28,798 bases of DNA, taken from NCBI GenBank assembly GCA_964628065.1, contig CAZVLM010000011.1:1-28798 (forward strand), written 5' to 3'. The translations under genes and the position numbers were made by a program. The stretch's first letter is position 1; every line of letters starts with the position of its first letter. Shown piece after piece: positions 5,819 to 14,793 of the stretch. Under the pieces are notes generated by a model that was not told the origin of the DNA, searched no databases, and saw only the letters and a list, made by a program, of their open reading frames with translations. Source of the DNA: CAIXMG01 sp964628065. Its GTDB lineage: Bacteria > Patescibacteriota > Minisyncoccia > Phycocordibacterales > UBA1006.

Positions 5819-7546
5819 ATGAATACCTCTTTATCTTTGAAACAAAAAATACGACTCATTGTTGCCAATCTTTCCCTTCGGGAACGTTTTGGATTCATTG
5901 TATCTCTCACTATTCTTACTATTGGAATTTTTGGAGGACTTGTCGCATTATCAAATAAATTTACAACTATTGTTCCCGTCTATGGAGGAACTTACCGAGA
6001 AGGCATTATTGGAAGTCCTCGATTTATTAATCCTGTACTTGCTAATTCTGATGCGGACCGAGACCTTACCAGCTTAATTTACAGCGGTGTTTTGAGAATT
6101 GATGAAAAAGGCATTGCAATTCCTGATCTCGCATCGTCTTGGACCATCTCAGAAGACGGAAAAACTTACACAATAACACTTAAGGACAAGCTTATGTTCC
6201 ACGATCGAAAGCCTCTTACTTCAAGTGATGTGGTATTCACCGTGAATCAAATTCAAAACCCTGCACTTAAAAGCCCTCTTCGTGTAGCATGGGAAGGCGT
6301 TACTGCAATTGCTTCTGACGAAAAAACAGTAGTGTTTACCCTTCAAAAGCCTTACGCAGGATTTCTCTCACAACTCACCCTAGGAATTCTTCCTGAACAT
6401 ATTTGGAAAAATATTGAAACTGCAAATTGGCAGACCAGTGTATACAACACAGAACCAATTGGCTCAGGACCCTACAAACTAAAAGATGTTTCTCGTTCTC
6501 GCATTGGAGTACCGGAACAGTATGAGCTCGAGGCGTTTAAAAAATTCACATTGGGAAAGCCTTATATTACAAATGTTGTTATTGCAACCTTTGCAAACAA
6601 ATCAGACGCATACGATGCCTTTGATGCAAAGAATATCAATGGCCTTGCCATGGTAAATCCTACAGATGTTGATCAAATCACGCGATCGAATACCTCTACT
6701 GTAACCGCACCGCTTCCTCGAGTATTTGGCTTATTCTTGAATCCGATTAAAAACAAGCTTTTCAGCGATACAGCTGTTACTCAAGCCTTAAACCTAGGTA
6801 TTGATAAGCAAGCGCTCATTGATAGTATCTTCAAGGGGTACGCGAGTCCCCTTTCGGGACCGCTTCCTCAATCGAAAGACACTGCAACAACAGACTTTGC
6901 GGAAAAGCAAAAACTTGCTGAAAAACTCCTCGACGCAGCAGGATGGAAAGTGAACAACTCAACAGGAATCCGTGAGAAAACATTTCCAAGCGGAAAAGGA
7001 ACGATTACCCAACCCCTTACCTTTTCACTTTCAACAGCGAATACTCCAGAACTTGAAAACTCTGCGCATATTATTGCAGATCAGCTTGAAAAAATAGGCA
7101 TCAATGTCGAGGTTAAAATATTTGAAATCGGAACATTGAATGAGCACGTCATCCGAGGACGAGATTTTGAATCCCTTCTCTTTGGACAAGTTATTAAGCA
7201 CGACACTGACCTTTATGCATTCTGGCATTCTTCACAAAAGGCAGATCCTGGACTCAATATTACCGGGTATACAAACAAGACTACAGACTCCTTACTCGAA
7301 TCAGCTCTTAAAGAGTCTGACCAGACCAAGCGCGAGACTCTTTACCAAAAAGTAGCCCAGCAACTTGCGAAAGATGCTCCTGTTGTTTTCCTTTATACCC
7401 CAGACTTCATTGCTGTCTTTTCGAAAGATATTCGCCATGTTGTTATGCCACCCATTACCGGCCCAGAAAACAGATTTATGCTGATTTACCAATGGTATCA
7501 GAGAACTGATCATGTATGGAATGGATTTATCAAAAATACCAATTAG
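5819..7546 (+). CDS. ABC transporter solute-binding protein, family 5 (DppA/OppA-like)
   Basis: A 575-aa extracytoplasmic binding protein of the SBP_bac_5 family, which usually delivers peptides to a Dpp/Opp ABC importer. Residues about 22-46 are a membrane anchor (IVSLTILTIGIFGGLVAL); there is no lipobox cysteine. The mature part starts GGTYREGIIGSPRFINPVLANSDADRDL, typical of family 5, followed by DLASSWTISEDGKTYTITLKD and GSGPYKLKDV. The C-terminal half has the LFLNPIKN and ALNLGIDKQAL blocks of the second lobe. No permease or ATPase gene is adjacent. It stands between secG and RNase J, 4 nt from the latter. Ligand unknown. Confidence 0.92.
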   Translation: MNTSLSLKQKIRLIVANLSLRERFGFIVSLTILTIGIFGGLVALSNKFTTIVPVYGGTYREGIIGSPRFINPVLANSDADRDLTSLIYSGVLRIDEKGIAIPDLASSWTISEDGKTYTITLKDKLMFHDRKPLTSSDVVFTVNQIQNPALKSPLRVAWEGVTAIASDEKTVVFTLQKPYAGFLSQLTLGILPEHIWKNIETANWQTSVYNTEPIGSGPYKLKDVSRSRIGVPEQYELEAFKKFTLGKPYITNVVIATFANKSDAYDAFDAKNINGLAMVNPTDVDQITRSNTSTVTAPLPRVFGLFLNPIKNKLFSDTAVTQALNLGIDKQALIDSIFKGYASPLSGPLPQSKDTATTDFAEKQKLAEKLLDAAGWKVNNSTGIREKTFPSGKGTITQPLTFSLSTANTPELENSAHIIADQLEKIGINVEVKIFEIGTLNEHVIRGRDFESLLFGQVIKHDTDLYAFWHSSQKADPGLNITGYTNKTTDSLLESALKESDQTKRETLYQKVAQQLAKDAPVVFLYTPDFIAVFSKDIRHVVMPPITGPENRFMLIYQWYQRTDHVWNGFIKNTN

Positions 7547-7550
7547 ACTT

Positions 7551-9715
7551 ATGAACACACGAAACCCAAACACTCCTGGTGGACACCATGGAGAATTCCA
7601 AAAAAAATCAGCGAGTAATTTTAAGACTCATGTCTATCGAAAAGACACTTCGCTTCACTCTATTGAAACGGCTCTTGATAAGATAGGGGGTCATCCTATA
7701 TCACCAACATCCGGCCCTTCGACAGGCTCAGGGCAAGCTCCACGTGGCGCTTTTCATGCGAAACGATTTGATCGAGGCGGACGACGTCCAGAACGACGTT
7801 TTAATGACCGACCGAAAGTATTTACACGGACTGAAAGCCTTCGAGACCCCCGCGCAAAGAAGGATGATATTATCCCACCACTTGCACCGGGAGACTTGCG
7901 CGTTATTGCGATTGGAGGAGTTGAAGATATTGGAAATGTAAACATGACCGCTATCGAATACCGAGACCAGATCATCGTCATCGACGCAGGGCTTGGATTC
8001 TCAAACGTTGATACTCCCGGAGTAGACATGACGATTCCAAACACGAAATATTTGGAGGAACGAAAACACATGGTGAAAGCTATGGTTATTACCCATGGAC
8101 ACTTCGACCATATCGGAGCCGTATCTCAAGTAATGGAATCTCTTGGAAATCCACCTATTTACACCCGAGAATTCGGTGCAATGGTTATTCAAAAGCGACA
8201 TGAAGAGCATCCAAGTTTGCCCGCACTCGATATCAAGATTGTAGAAAAAGATGACGGAGCTCTTCCCTTGTCAGAAGACTTCAAAGTTCGATTCTTTGGA
8301 CTTACTCACTCAATTCCTGACTCAACTGGAGTTATTATTGAAACTCCTTACGGAGACATCATTTCAACCGGAGACGTTCGTGTAGAAAACATGAATGGCG
8401 TGGTAACTGACGAGGAATATGCGCAGTATGCCTTCTTCAAGGATCGCAACGTGCTTCTTATGACCCTCGACTCAACGGGTATTGATAAACCAGGTTGGAC
8501 TATTTCAGAAAAAGTCGTGGTTGAAAATATCGACAAGATCGTACGAGACACGAAAGGACGAATTCTTATTACTGCGTTTGCGTCTCAGGTAGAGCGAATG
8601 CTTAAATTTATTGAGATCGCAAAACGACATGGACGCATCGTAGTGATTGACGGACGATCTATGAAAACCAACTTAGCGATTGCAAAACATCTCAAGTTAG
8701 CAACTCTCGATAATGTGGTTACTCTCGAAGAGATGCACAAGTATCCAAGCAATAAAATTATGATCCTTGCGACAGGAGGTCAGGCTGAAAAATATTCCGT
8801 ACTCGACCGAGCTTCGAAAGACAACCATAAACTTGTGAAGATCGAGAAGACAGACACTATCATCTTCTCTTCATCAGTTATTCCAGGAAACGAACGAGCA
8901 GTGGACAAATTGAAGGACGACCTTTATCGAAAAGATCCTCGAATCATTACGTACCAGGATTCTGAGGTACATGCCTCAGGTCACGGAAAGAAAGGAGAAC
9001 TTGAATGGGTACACAAGCAGATTAAGTACAAGTACTTCATGCCGGTTCACGGTAACTACGCGCGACTTATGATGCACCGCGATATGGTTGAAGCCCTCGG
9101 GTTCCCGCGAGATCATATAATTATTCCTCAAGGAAACGGAACTATTATTGAATTCCGTGAAAACGGAACGAAGATGGTAGTTCTCCCTGTTCGAGCTCCT
9201 CATGCAACTATTGCAGTTGAAGGAAGTCGAGTTGGAGAACTTCAGGAAGTAGTAATGCGAGACCGAAAACTTTTGTTGGAAGCTGGTGTGATGAACATCT
9301 TCGCCGTCATTGATGAGAAAACAGGAAAACTTAAAAAGTCTCCTGACATCTTCTCTCGAGGATTCGTCTATATTCGAGAAAACCAGGAACTCTTCCACAA
9401 GATCCGAGGACTTGTTAAGAAAGTAATTGAAGATCGAACCGTTGATCCAAAATACTCTATTGACGAACTTCGCGAGGAACTCGTTGAAAAGATCGAACGA
9501 TTCCTCCTNNNNNNNNNNNNNNNNNNNNNNNNNNNNNNNNNNNNNNNNNNNNNNNNNNNNNNNNNNNNNNNNNNNNNNNNNNNNNNNNNNNNNNNNNNNN
9601 NNNNNNNNACTCTATTGACGAACTTCGCGAGGAACTCGTTGAAAAGATCGAACGATTCCTCCTCCAGAAAACCGGCAAAAAGCCGATTGTCATGGCAGCG
9701 ATCGTTTCGTTGTAA
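7551..9715 (+). CDS. rnj: Ribonuclease J (split only by a false assembly gap)
   Basis: Metallo-beta-lactamase/beta-CASP RNase with 5'-3' exo- and endonuclease activity in mRNA decay and rRNA processing. The metal motif is VITHGHFDHIGA. Further family blocks are LTLDSTGIDKPG, ASGHGKKGELEW, VHGNYARLMMHRDMVEALGFP and SRGFVYIRE. The Ns at 9509-9608 are flanked by exact 55-bp copies (9454-9508, 9609-9663). Joining 9508 to 9664 keeps the frame, ends in LLQKTGKKPIVMAAIVSL at a TAA (9713-9715), and gives 669 aa. The first about 105 residues are a basic, low-complexity extension that includes a peptide from a dispersed repeat (GPSTGSGQA). The ATG at 7551 is preferred, 4 nt after the upstream stop; in-frame ATGs at 7512 and 7521 would overlap that gene. 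Confidence 0.95.
7715..7739. repeat. Dispersed short palindromic repeat inside rnj (type B)
   Basis: CCCTTCGACAGGCTCAGGG plus a few flanking bases, translated as GPSTGSGQA in the N-terminal linker. A near-identical element lies at 26093-26111. Confidence 0.75.
9509..9608. other. Spurious 100-N gap between overlapping contigs
   Basis: The 55 bp before (9454-9508) and after (9609-9663) are identical. The contigs overlap, and the Ns plus one copy should be removed. Confidence 0.95.
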
Positions 9716-9722
9716 CCGAACT

Positions 9723-9757
9723 AAAAATACCCTAAGGAATTCCTTTGGGTATTTTTT
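9723..9757. terminator. Bidirectional terminator between rnj and the methyltransferase
   Basis: AAAAATACCC-TAAGG-AATT-CCTTT-GGGTATTTTT, T run on both strands, 8 nt after the rnj stop and 3 nt from the opposite stop. Confidence 0.85.
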
Positions 9758-9759
9758 GA

Positions 9760-10500
9760 TTAAGCTTTTCTTCCGCTTACGATTTTGATTACCATAGGTC
9801 GCTCTACAATTCCATTGTTTGCATAAGCTTCGAGCAATTTTCGCAAAGCATTCACCGCTTCTTCATTCTTATCTTCCGGAACGAATGCCCAATTACTTGT
9901 CGACTGCACGAAAAGAATCGCCTCGTTGATCGAGTAATCATGCTTGATTTGAATAAGCTTATCCTCAACATTTTTAAACCCCTGTTCAATTAAAAATTCT
10001 TTGGGTTCATAATTCTCTTTTCCGCGCGAAATACCTTCTGGAATAAATGGCTTTGTGACTTCTCTCATTATTTTCTTGAACGGCCCTTCGTCTTCTCCGT
10101 TTAGTACGAGGAATAATCCATTTGGCCTTAGGACTCGCTTAATCTCATCTGTAGATTCCTTGTTATAGAACCAATGGAAGGCACTGAATGCGGTTACCAT
10201 ATCAAACGACTCCTCGCTAAAAGGAATATTATTTGCTGGATTTACTACATAATTAATATTCAATCCTTCTGAGTCTTTTACTGCCTGCTCCATCATTTGA
10301 GCATCGATATCGGATCCTATTACATCAAGTCCCATTTCTACCATTTGGCGAGTCACTATTCCCGTGCCGCACCCAAGATCAAGCACTTGTTTTACTCCAA
10401 TAGCTTTTTCCTTAATATATGTAAGTACCTCTACTGGCAAACCCCTCCTTGCAGCAGCATATTTACTCACGTTTTTTCCAAATGATTCGCCGGGTTTCAT
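9760..10500 (-). CDS. Class I SAM-dependent methyltransferase
   Basis: A 246-aa Methyltransf_11-type enzyme. SAM motif I is VLDLGCGTGIVTRQ (about residues 40-53), motif II is the acidic GSDIDAQMMEQA, and DMVTAFSAFHWF followed by EIKRVLRPNGLFLVL forms the post-I/III part. The substrate cannot be told; small-molecule or quinone-type methyltransferases share this fold. It starts 4 nt after the ABC-F stop on the same strand, so the two are co-transcribed. AAAGGA sits directly before the ATG, too close for a standard Shine-Dalgarno, so translational coupling to the upstream gene is more likely. Confidence 0.9.
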   Translation of the reverse strand: MKPGESFGKNVSKYAAARRGLPVEVLTYIKEKAIGVKQVLDLGCGTGIVTRQMVEMGLDVIGSDIDAQMMEQAVKDSEGLNINYVVNPANNIPFSEESFDMVTAFSAFHWFYNKESTDEIKRVLRPNGLFLVLNGEDEGPFKKIMREVTKPFIPEGISRGKENYEPKEFLIEQGFKNVEDKLIQIKHDYSINEAILFVQSTSNWAFVPEDKNEEAVNALRKLLEAYANNGIVERPMVIKIVSGRKA

Positions 10501-10504
10501 TCCT

Positions 10505-11914
10505 TTAGCTTATCACAGTTCCGTCTTTTACCGTATATGTCTTTTCTAAGTTAAGTTTTTCCAAGAATGATACATCATGCGAAATAACAAGTAATCCCCC
10601 ATGGTATTCAAGAAGTAGATCCGCAATAGCATCAATGGTCTCCATGTCGAGATTATTTGTCGGCTCATCGAGGATAAGCAGGTCAATTGGTGCAATGGTA
10701 AGCATAACGAACGCGAGGCGTGCGAGCATTCCACCGCTGAGTGTACTTGCTTTGTGAGAAACTCCGACCGTTTCTGAGAATAAGAAATGAGATAGGTGCT
10801 CTCGTGCACGCTCGGGCGCAACCCCTGCGAAATCTATTACATTATCGAGCACTGACCTGTTCGGATCAATCAACGAATAGTGCTGATCGAGATATTCAAT
10901 TCTTAGCTTTTCATTTACGAACGGCTTGGGGCTTAATTCGAAGCCTGCTTTATTAAGGAGTGCTTTTATCAGTGCGCTTTTTCCAGACCCATTATTACCT
11001 TCAAGTGCTATGCGCTCGCCTTTCATCATACCTAAAGAAACGTCCTGCAGAATTTCATTTCCTGCAACCGTAAGCGTCGCCTGGCTTATTCTAAAAAGAC
11101 TTCCCTTGCTATCTGAGGTTTCAATATGAGACATGACTTTCTTCTTTTTTACAGGAGAAAAAGTTTTAAGTTTCTCATTAATTTCTTCCTTTTTATTATC
11201 GCTATTTCTTTTATTTCTCGCTGCTGCTTTTTCAGCCTGCTCGGCAAAATAGCCTTGAGCACCTCTACCAGTACTCCTATCTAAATTATGAGCTTTTCCC
11301 ACTTTCTTTGATCGTGCAGCACGTACGCTTTCTCGCTTTTGCGCTTCTTCGAGCTTCTTAGCTTCTTTTCGAACGGCTTCTTGTCGTCGTGATTGCGCAT
11401 CAGTATTTTTCTTAATCTCTTCCAGGTAGTCTGAATAAGAACCCGTGAACATTCTCAAGGACTCATTTTCAATAATTAGAAGCTTATTCGTTATCTGATT
11501 CAAAAACCAAGCGTCATGGCTTACACAAATAAGCACCCCTTTGTATTCTTGAGTCATTTTTATTAACCTCTCCCTCGTTTCAGTATCTAAATGGTTTGTA
11601 GGTTCATCAAGAAGAAGTACTTCCGAATCTTTTTCAAATGCCTCTGAAAGCTTACCGAACGACTGTTGACCTCCAGAAACACTACTTGTTGCATGAAGCT
11701 GGGGCACATAATCAATTGATCCTTTACAAGCAACCAATCCTTTCATAACATCAACAAGTCCAGCAATACTCTTAAGGAGAGTTGTTTTCCCTGATCCGTT
11801 TGAGCCAATAATACCTATTTTGTCACCTTTTAAAAAACTTAAGCTTATATCTTTTATAAGCTCCTCATGAATTCCAATGGATACATTATTGAGAGATAGA
11901 ATTTCTTTTTTCAT
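10505..11914 (-). CDS. ABC-F family ATPase (ribosome-associated)
   Basis: A 469-aa soluble protein with two ABC domains in one chain and no membrane segment. Domain 1: Walker A GSNGSGKTT, signature SGGQQ, Walker B LLLDEPTNHLD. Domain 2: Walker A GNNGSGKSA, signature LSGGMLAR, Walker B LLILDEPTNNLD. Between them is a long charged Lys/Glu/Arg-rich linker (about residues 195-285), the P-site tRNA interaction motif region. ABC-F proteins act in translation; some protect the ribosome from antibiotics. The first domain is short between Walker A and signature. The ATG at 11914 is chosen (domain start KKEILSLNNVSI) over an upstream open frame that covers the promoter and leader. The leader has a 5-codon uORF and a stem next to the start codon. 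Confidence 0.93.
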   Translation of the reverse strand: MKKEILSLNNVSIGIHEELIKDISLSFLKGDKIGIIGSNGSGKTTLLKSIAGLVDVMKGLVACKGSIDYVPQLHATSSVSGGQQSFGKLSEAFEKDSEVLLLDEPTNHLDTETRERLIKMTQEYKGVLICVSHDAWFLNQITNKLLIIENESLRMFTGSYSDYLEEIKKNTDAQSRRQEAVRKEAKKLEEAQKRESVRAARSKKVGKAHNLDRSTGRGAQGYFAEQAEKAAARNKRNSDNKKEEINEKLKTFSPVKKKKVMSHIETSDSKGSLFRISQATLTVAGNEILQDVSLGMMKGERIALEGNNGSGKSALIKALLNKAGFELSPKPFVNEKLRIEYLDQHYSLIDPNRSVLDNVIDFAGVAPERAREHLSHFLFSETVGVSHKASTLSGGMLARLAFVMLTIAPIDLLILDEPTNNLDMETIDAIADLLLEYHGGLLVISHDVSFLEKLNLEKTYTVKDGTVIS

Positions 11915-12034
11915 AAACAAGTCCCGCGTAGTGCGGTTTATTAAGTGATTAATAATTGTTACTTGTTTGTTCTCATGGGTAGAATGAAATAAGATTAATA
12001 CTATTACTCTATCAATAAAATGCTCTATCGTCAA
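11915..12034 (-). promoter_or_regulatory. ABC-F promoter and attenuator-like leader
   Basis: TTGACG (12034-12029), 17-nt spacer, extended -10 TGA-TAGAGT (12011-12006), predicted leader about 85 nt. A uORF at 11976-11959 encodes MRTNK and then TAA. Its 3' part, AAACAAGT (11968-11961), is complementary to ACTTGTTT (11922-11915) directly before the ABC-F ATG; a CCGC-ACTAC-GCGG hairpin lies between them. Confidence 0.45.
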
Positions 12035-12067
12035 TTTACCGTTATAGATTATCCTCCCAAAATCCTA

Positions 12068-12079
12068 TATAATACAAGC
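12068..12079 (+). promoter_or_regulatory. Leaderless-type promoter of the MFS gene
   Basis: Consensus TATAAT (12068-12073), 6 nt to the ATG at 12080. No TG extension. Confidence 0.6.
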
Positions 12080-13392
12080 ATGAAACACCGCGAATTGCTT
12101 CGCACAAGTTATTGGGCAGGATTTTTGCTGACGATTCACGTCGCTCTTATTTCGTATATTAATTCCTCATTCCTCTCTACCAAAATTCCTGAAACGTTGG
12201 TTGGCGCACTCTATACCGCTTCAGCTATTCTTGGAGTGATTGGGTTATTTTTAGTACCCAGACTCATTAACCGATTTGGCAGTAAAGCCATTCTTGGGAT
12301 TATGGTTTTGTTTAATATTGGAAACCTCTTGGTTCTTATCCTTTCTCACAACGTGGCGCTTATTGCCACCAGCTTCGTCATTTATTTTGCAAGTAATACA
12401 TGCCTGTACCTCGGTCTCGATATTATTATTGAACATTGGTCGGCAAACAGCGAACAGGGATCTGTGCGTGGTACGTATCTTACATTCATGAATATTGGGT
12501 TCATGTTGGGACCTCTAGCAGGTGGATACATTGCGGATCGACTCGGATTTGGAGTGTTATATGGATTTTCAATTGTCCTCCTTCTTCCAGTTATTGCGAT
12601 TCTTATCCATCTTCCTAGTATTACCGCTACTCATGCCTCAAAGGCGAATATTTGGAGTCTTGCTAAAAAATTCCTCAATCATAAAGNNNNNNNNNNNNNN
12701 NNNNNNNNNNNNNNNNNNNNNNNNNNNNNNNNNNNNNNNNNNNNNNNNNNNNNNNNNNNNNNNNNNNNNNNNNNNNNNNNNNNNNNCATGCCTCAAAGGC
12801 GAATATTTGGAGTCTTGCTAAAAAATTCCTCAATCATAAAGACTTCAGCGCTGTCTTCTTCGTAAACTTCATCCTTCAGTTTTTCTATGCATGGATGGTT
12901 ATCTATACGCCGATTTACTTGCATGAACATGCTGGGATTGCGTGGGATACGATCGGCATCATGTTTACTATTATGCTTTCGGCGTTTGTGCTGTCGCAGT
13001 ATATTCTCGGAAAACTTGCAGATCGATTCCACGTTGAGCGCGGCATGATGACGGTGGGACTTATGATTATGGGAGTTGCAACCTTATTTGTCATGCGAGC
13101 GCCTGTGATGACGTTTTGGGTCCTTGTAGCGGTACTGTTCGCTACGCGTATTGGAGCAAGTATTGTGGAAGTAATGACTGAAAGTTATTTCTTTAAACGA
13201 GTAAACCACAACGATACAGGATCTATTGGCTTTTTCAGAAATACCTATCCATTCGCCTACATTTTCGCGCCTCTTTTAGGGTCTGCATTGCTTGCCATTG
13301 CACCGATGAAAATCCTATTCCTTATCCTTGGTATTATTTGTTTCGTTTCAGTATTAGTTCCGCTTGGTATTAAAGCTTCTCATGAAAACTAA
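12080..13392 (+). CDS. Major facilitator superfamily transporter (split only by a false gap)
   Basis: Inner-membrane secondary transporter. Exact 55-bp copies (12632-12686 and 12787-12841) flank the Ns. Joining 12686 to 12842 keeps the frame and gives 385 aa with about 12 membrane helices. MFS loop signatures are visible in both halves: RLINRFGSKAILG after helix 2 and GKLADRFHVERGMM in the second half. GPLAGGYIADRLGFG fits the helix 5 region. The long middle loop (THASKANIWSLAKKFLNHKDF) is where the false gap falls. Substrate unknown; drug or sugar exporter are both possible. It is divergent from the ABC-F gene and followed by a clear terminator. Confidence 0.92.
12687..12786. other. Spurious 100-N gap between overlapping contigs
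   Basis: Flanked by exact 55-bp duplicates (12632-12686 and 12787-12841), the same length as at the gap in rnj. Confidence 0.95.
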
Positions 13393-13401
13393 AATCCAAC
13401 T

Positions 13402-13433
13402 AAAATCCCCTGCCGTTTGGCTGGGGATTTTTA
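13402..13433 (+). terminator. Intrinsic terminator after the MFS gene
   Basis: AAAATCCCC, inner TGCC/GGC pairs, GGGGATTTTT. The A run on the other arm may also serve the minus-strand gene ending at 13450. Confidence 0.8.
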
Positions 13434-13449
13434 ATTACTTAATTAAGTT

Positions 13450-14010
13450 TTAAGAGGCAAACTGAGGCTTTTGAAGTGCTAGACTCTCAATCAGAGCTTT
13501 CGCTTTCTCCTTCTTTAGCGGCTTAGGCGTGCAAGAATTAAAATAGCACATGATTACGTTTAAGGTGCTTACCAGGCCGTACATAAAGAATTTTACTCCT
13601 TCGAGAAATTCGGTTAGATTAGCTGGCTCGCTTGATTCAAAAAGCTTGTAAATCATAAGAATGATACACGCCGCACAAAGTGTTAAGGATTTCAGCCTTA
13701 TAGCTAGAGAGTCTTTTAGTTCTTCGTTAAGAAGATTGGGGTGCTTCCGGCACCATTTTTCTGCCTTACATATCCCGATAGATAGCTTGTAAGTGAGAAG
13801 CATTACGCCACACATTAGCAAGATCGGAAATACCACAAATCCTTTTTTAGATTGCGCAACAACATCGATGCCCACCATAGCAAAGCAGCCGAATGTTAGG
13901 AAAAAGAAGGCGGCTCGCGCCCAGAAAAAATTCGTTGGTCCGAACCATTCCTGCGCCCAGTCTGAAAACTTTTGGAAATAATTCATAAGGAGAACATCGA
14001 TAGGTTTCAT
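13450..14010 (-). CDS. Hypothetical four-helix membrane protein
   Basis: A 186-aa protein of no family I recognise. Hydrophobic segments lie at about residues 27-50 (FFWARAAFFFLTFGCFAMVG), 58-76, 107-122 (LTLCAACIILMIYKLF) and 135-155. The N-terminal part is amphipathic and aromatic (NYFQKFSDWAQEWFGPTNFF) and the C-terminus is Lys-rich and cytoplasmic-type. Six Cys are spread in and next to the membrane segments. The ATG at 14010 is the first of the frame; an ATG at residue 9 is an alternative. No leaderless-type -10 is seen before either. It stands alone between two terminators. Confidence 0.7.
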   Translation of the reverse strand: MKPIDVLLMNYFQKFSDWAQEWFGPTNFFWARAAFFFLTFGCFAMVGIDVVAQSKKGFVVFPILLMCGVMLLTYKLSIGICKAEKWCRKHPNLLNEELKDSLAIRLKSLTLCAACIILMIYKLFESSEPANLTEFLEGVKFFMYGLVSTLNVIMCYFNSCTPKPLKKEKAKALIESLALQKPQFAS

Positions 14011-14045
14011 AGGCTTCAGGTTTAAATTTTAAGAGTTGATTCCAA

Positions 14046-14072
14046 ACAAAAATAGCACTTTTTAGTGCTATT
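14046..14072 (-). terminator. Terminator of the MacAB-like exporter operon
   Basis: AATAGCACT-AAAA-AGTGCTATTTTTG on the minus strand, 7 nt beyond the stop of the ATPase gene. Confidence 0.8.
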
Positions 14073-14078
14073 GTCCAA

Positions 14079-14744
14079 TTACTCAGAAATGATCTGCCCA
14101 TCCGACATATTGATCACCCGGTCGCAATGAACAGTATATTCCTTCTCATGGGTTACCATCACGATGGTCTGCCCCTCTGCATGAAGAGATTTGAAGATTT
14201 CCATCACTGCCTCACTAGAAATGTTATCAAGGTTAGCTGTAGGTTCATCCGCAAAGAGAATCTTAGGATTGTGAGCCACGGCTCGTGCGATCGAAACGCG
14301 CTGCTGTTCACCTCCAGACATCTGACTTGGCAGGTTATTTTCACGATGACCAAGTCCGATTTTTTCAAGCGCCGCTTTTGCAATACTTAATGCTTCCTCA
14401 TCTGTTTTTCCTTGCATTAAGAGCGGAACAATAATATTTTCTACCGCTGTAAGTTCAGGCACCAACGCATAGTCTTGGAAAATATACCCTAAGTTATCCA
14501 ACCGAAACTTTGTTCTTTCGTCATGCGTCAAATTAGTCACTTGCTTATTATCAATAATAATCTCTCCTGTTGTCGGATGATCCAGAAGACTCATTTGATA
14601 CATCAGCGTAGACTTTCCTGCTCCGGACTTACCCATGATTGCAACAAATTCCCCAGACTTAATTTCCGTTGAAATTCCTTTCAATACGTGAGTCTCCACA
14701 TCGCCGTTTTTAAATGTTTTTGTAATGTTGTTTATTTTAATCAT
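14079..14744 (-). CDS. ABC transporter ATPase, LolD/MacB-type
   Basis: A 221-aa nucleotide-binding subunit. Walker A GKSGAGKST, Q-loop FQDYALVPELTAVEN, signature MSGGEQQR, Walker B ILFADEPTANLD, H-loop VMVTHE. FADEPTANLD and the Q-loop context are typical of the MacB/LolD group, which energises mechanotransmission exporters rather than importers. It is the last gene of a three-gene operon after the adaptor (16064-17536) and permease (14794-16050). The 49-nt spacer to the permease holds a palindromic repeat whose AGGAGGGG lies 12 nt before the ATG and could act as a ribosome-binding site. Confidence 0.93.
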   Translation of the reverse strand: MIKINNITKTFKNGDVETHVLKGISTEIKSGEFVAIMGKSGAGKSTLMYQMSLLDHPTTGEIIIDNKQVTNLTHDERTKFRLDNLGYIFQDYALVPELTAVENIIVPLLMQGKTDEEALSIAKAALEKIGLGHRENNLPSQMSGGEQQRVSIARAVAHNPKILFADEPTANLDNISSEAVMEIFKSLHAEGQTIVMVTHEKEYTVHCDRVINMSDGQIISE

Positions 14745-14755
14745 AATGTTCGGTT

Positions 14756-14792
14756 CCCCTCCTCTTACTAAGAGGAGGGGTTAGGGGTGGAG
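14756..14792. repeat. Palindromic dispersed repeat (type C) in an operon spacer
   Basis: CCCCTCCTCTTACTAAGAGG continues as AGGGGTTAGGGGTGGAG: a 10-bp stem with a short loop, then a G-rich tail. It sits inside the exporter operon. Confidence 0.7.
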
Positions 14793-14793
14793 T

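Noticed and set aside
9609..9788. Frame-shifted tail of RNase J after the gap, ending in a Leu/Phe/Arg-rich peptide
   Set aside because: It results from duplicated flanks plus Ns. Removing the overlap gives the expected C-terminus and a stop at 9713-9715.
11915..12034. 40-residue N-terminal extension of the ABC-F protein
   Set aside because: The ABC domain starts at KKEILSLNNVSI; the extension covers promoter and leader structures.
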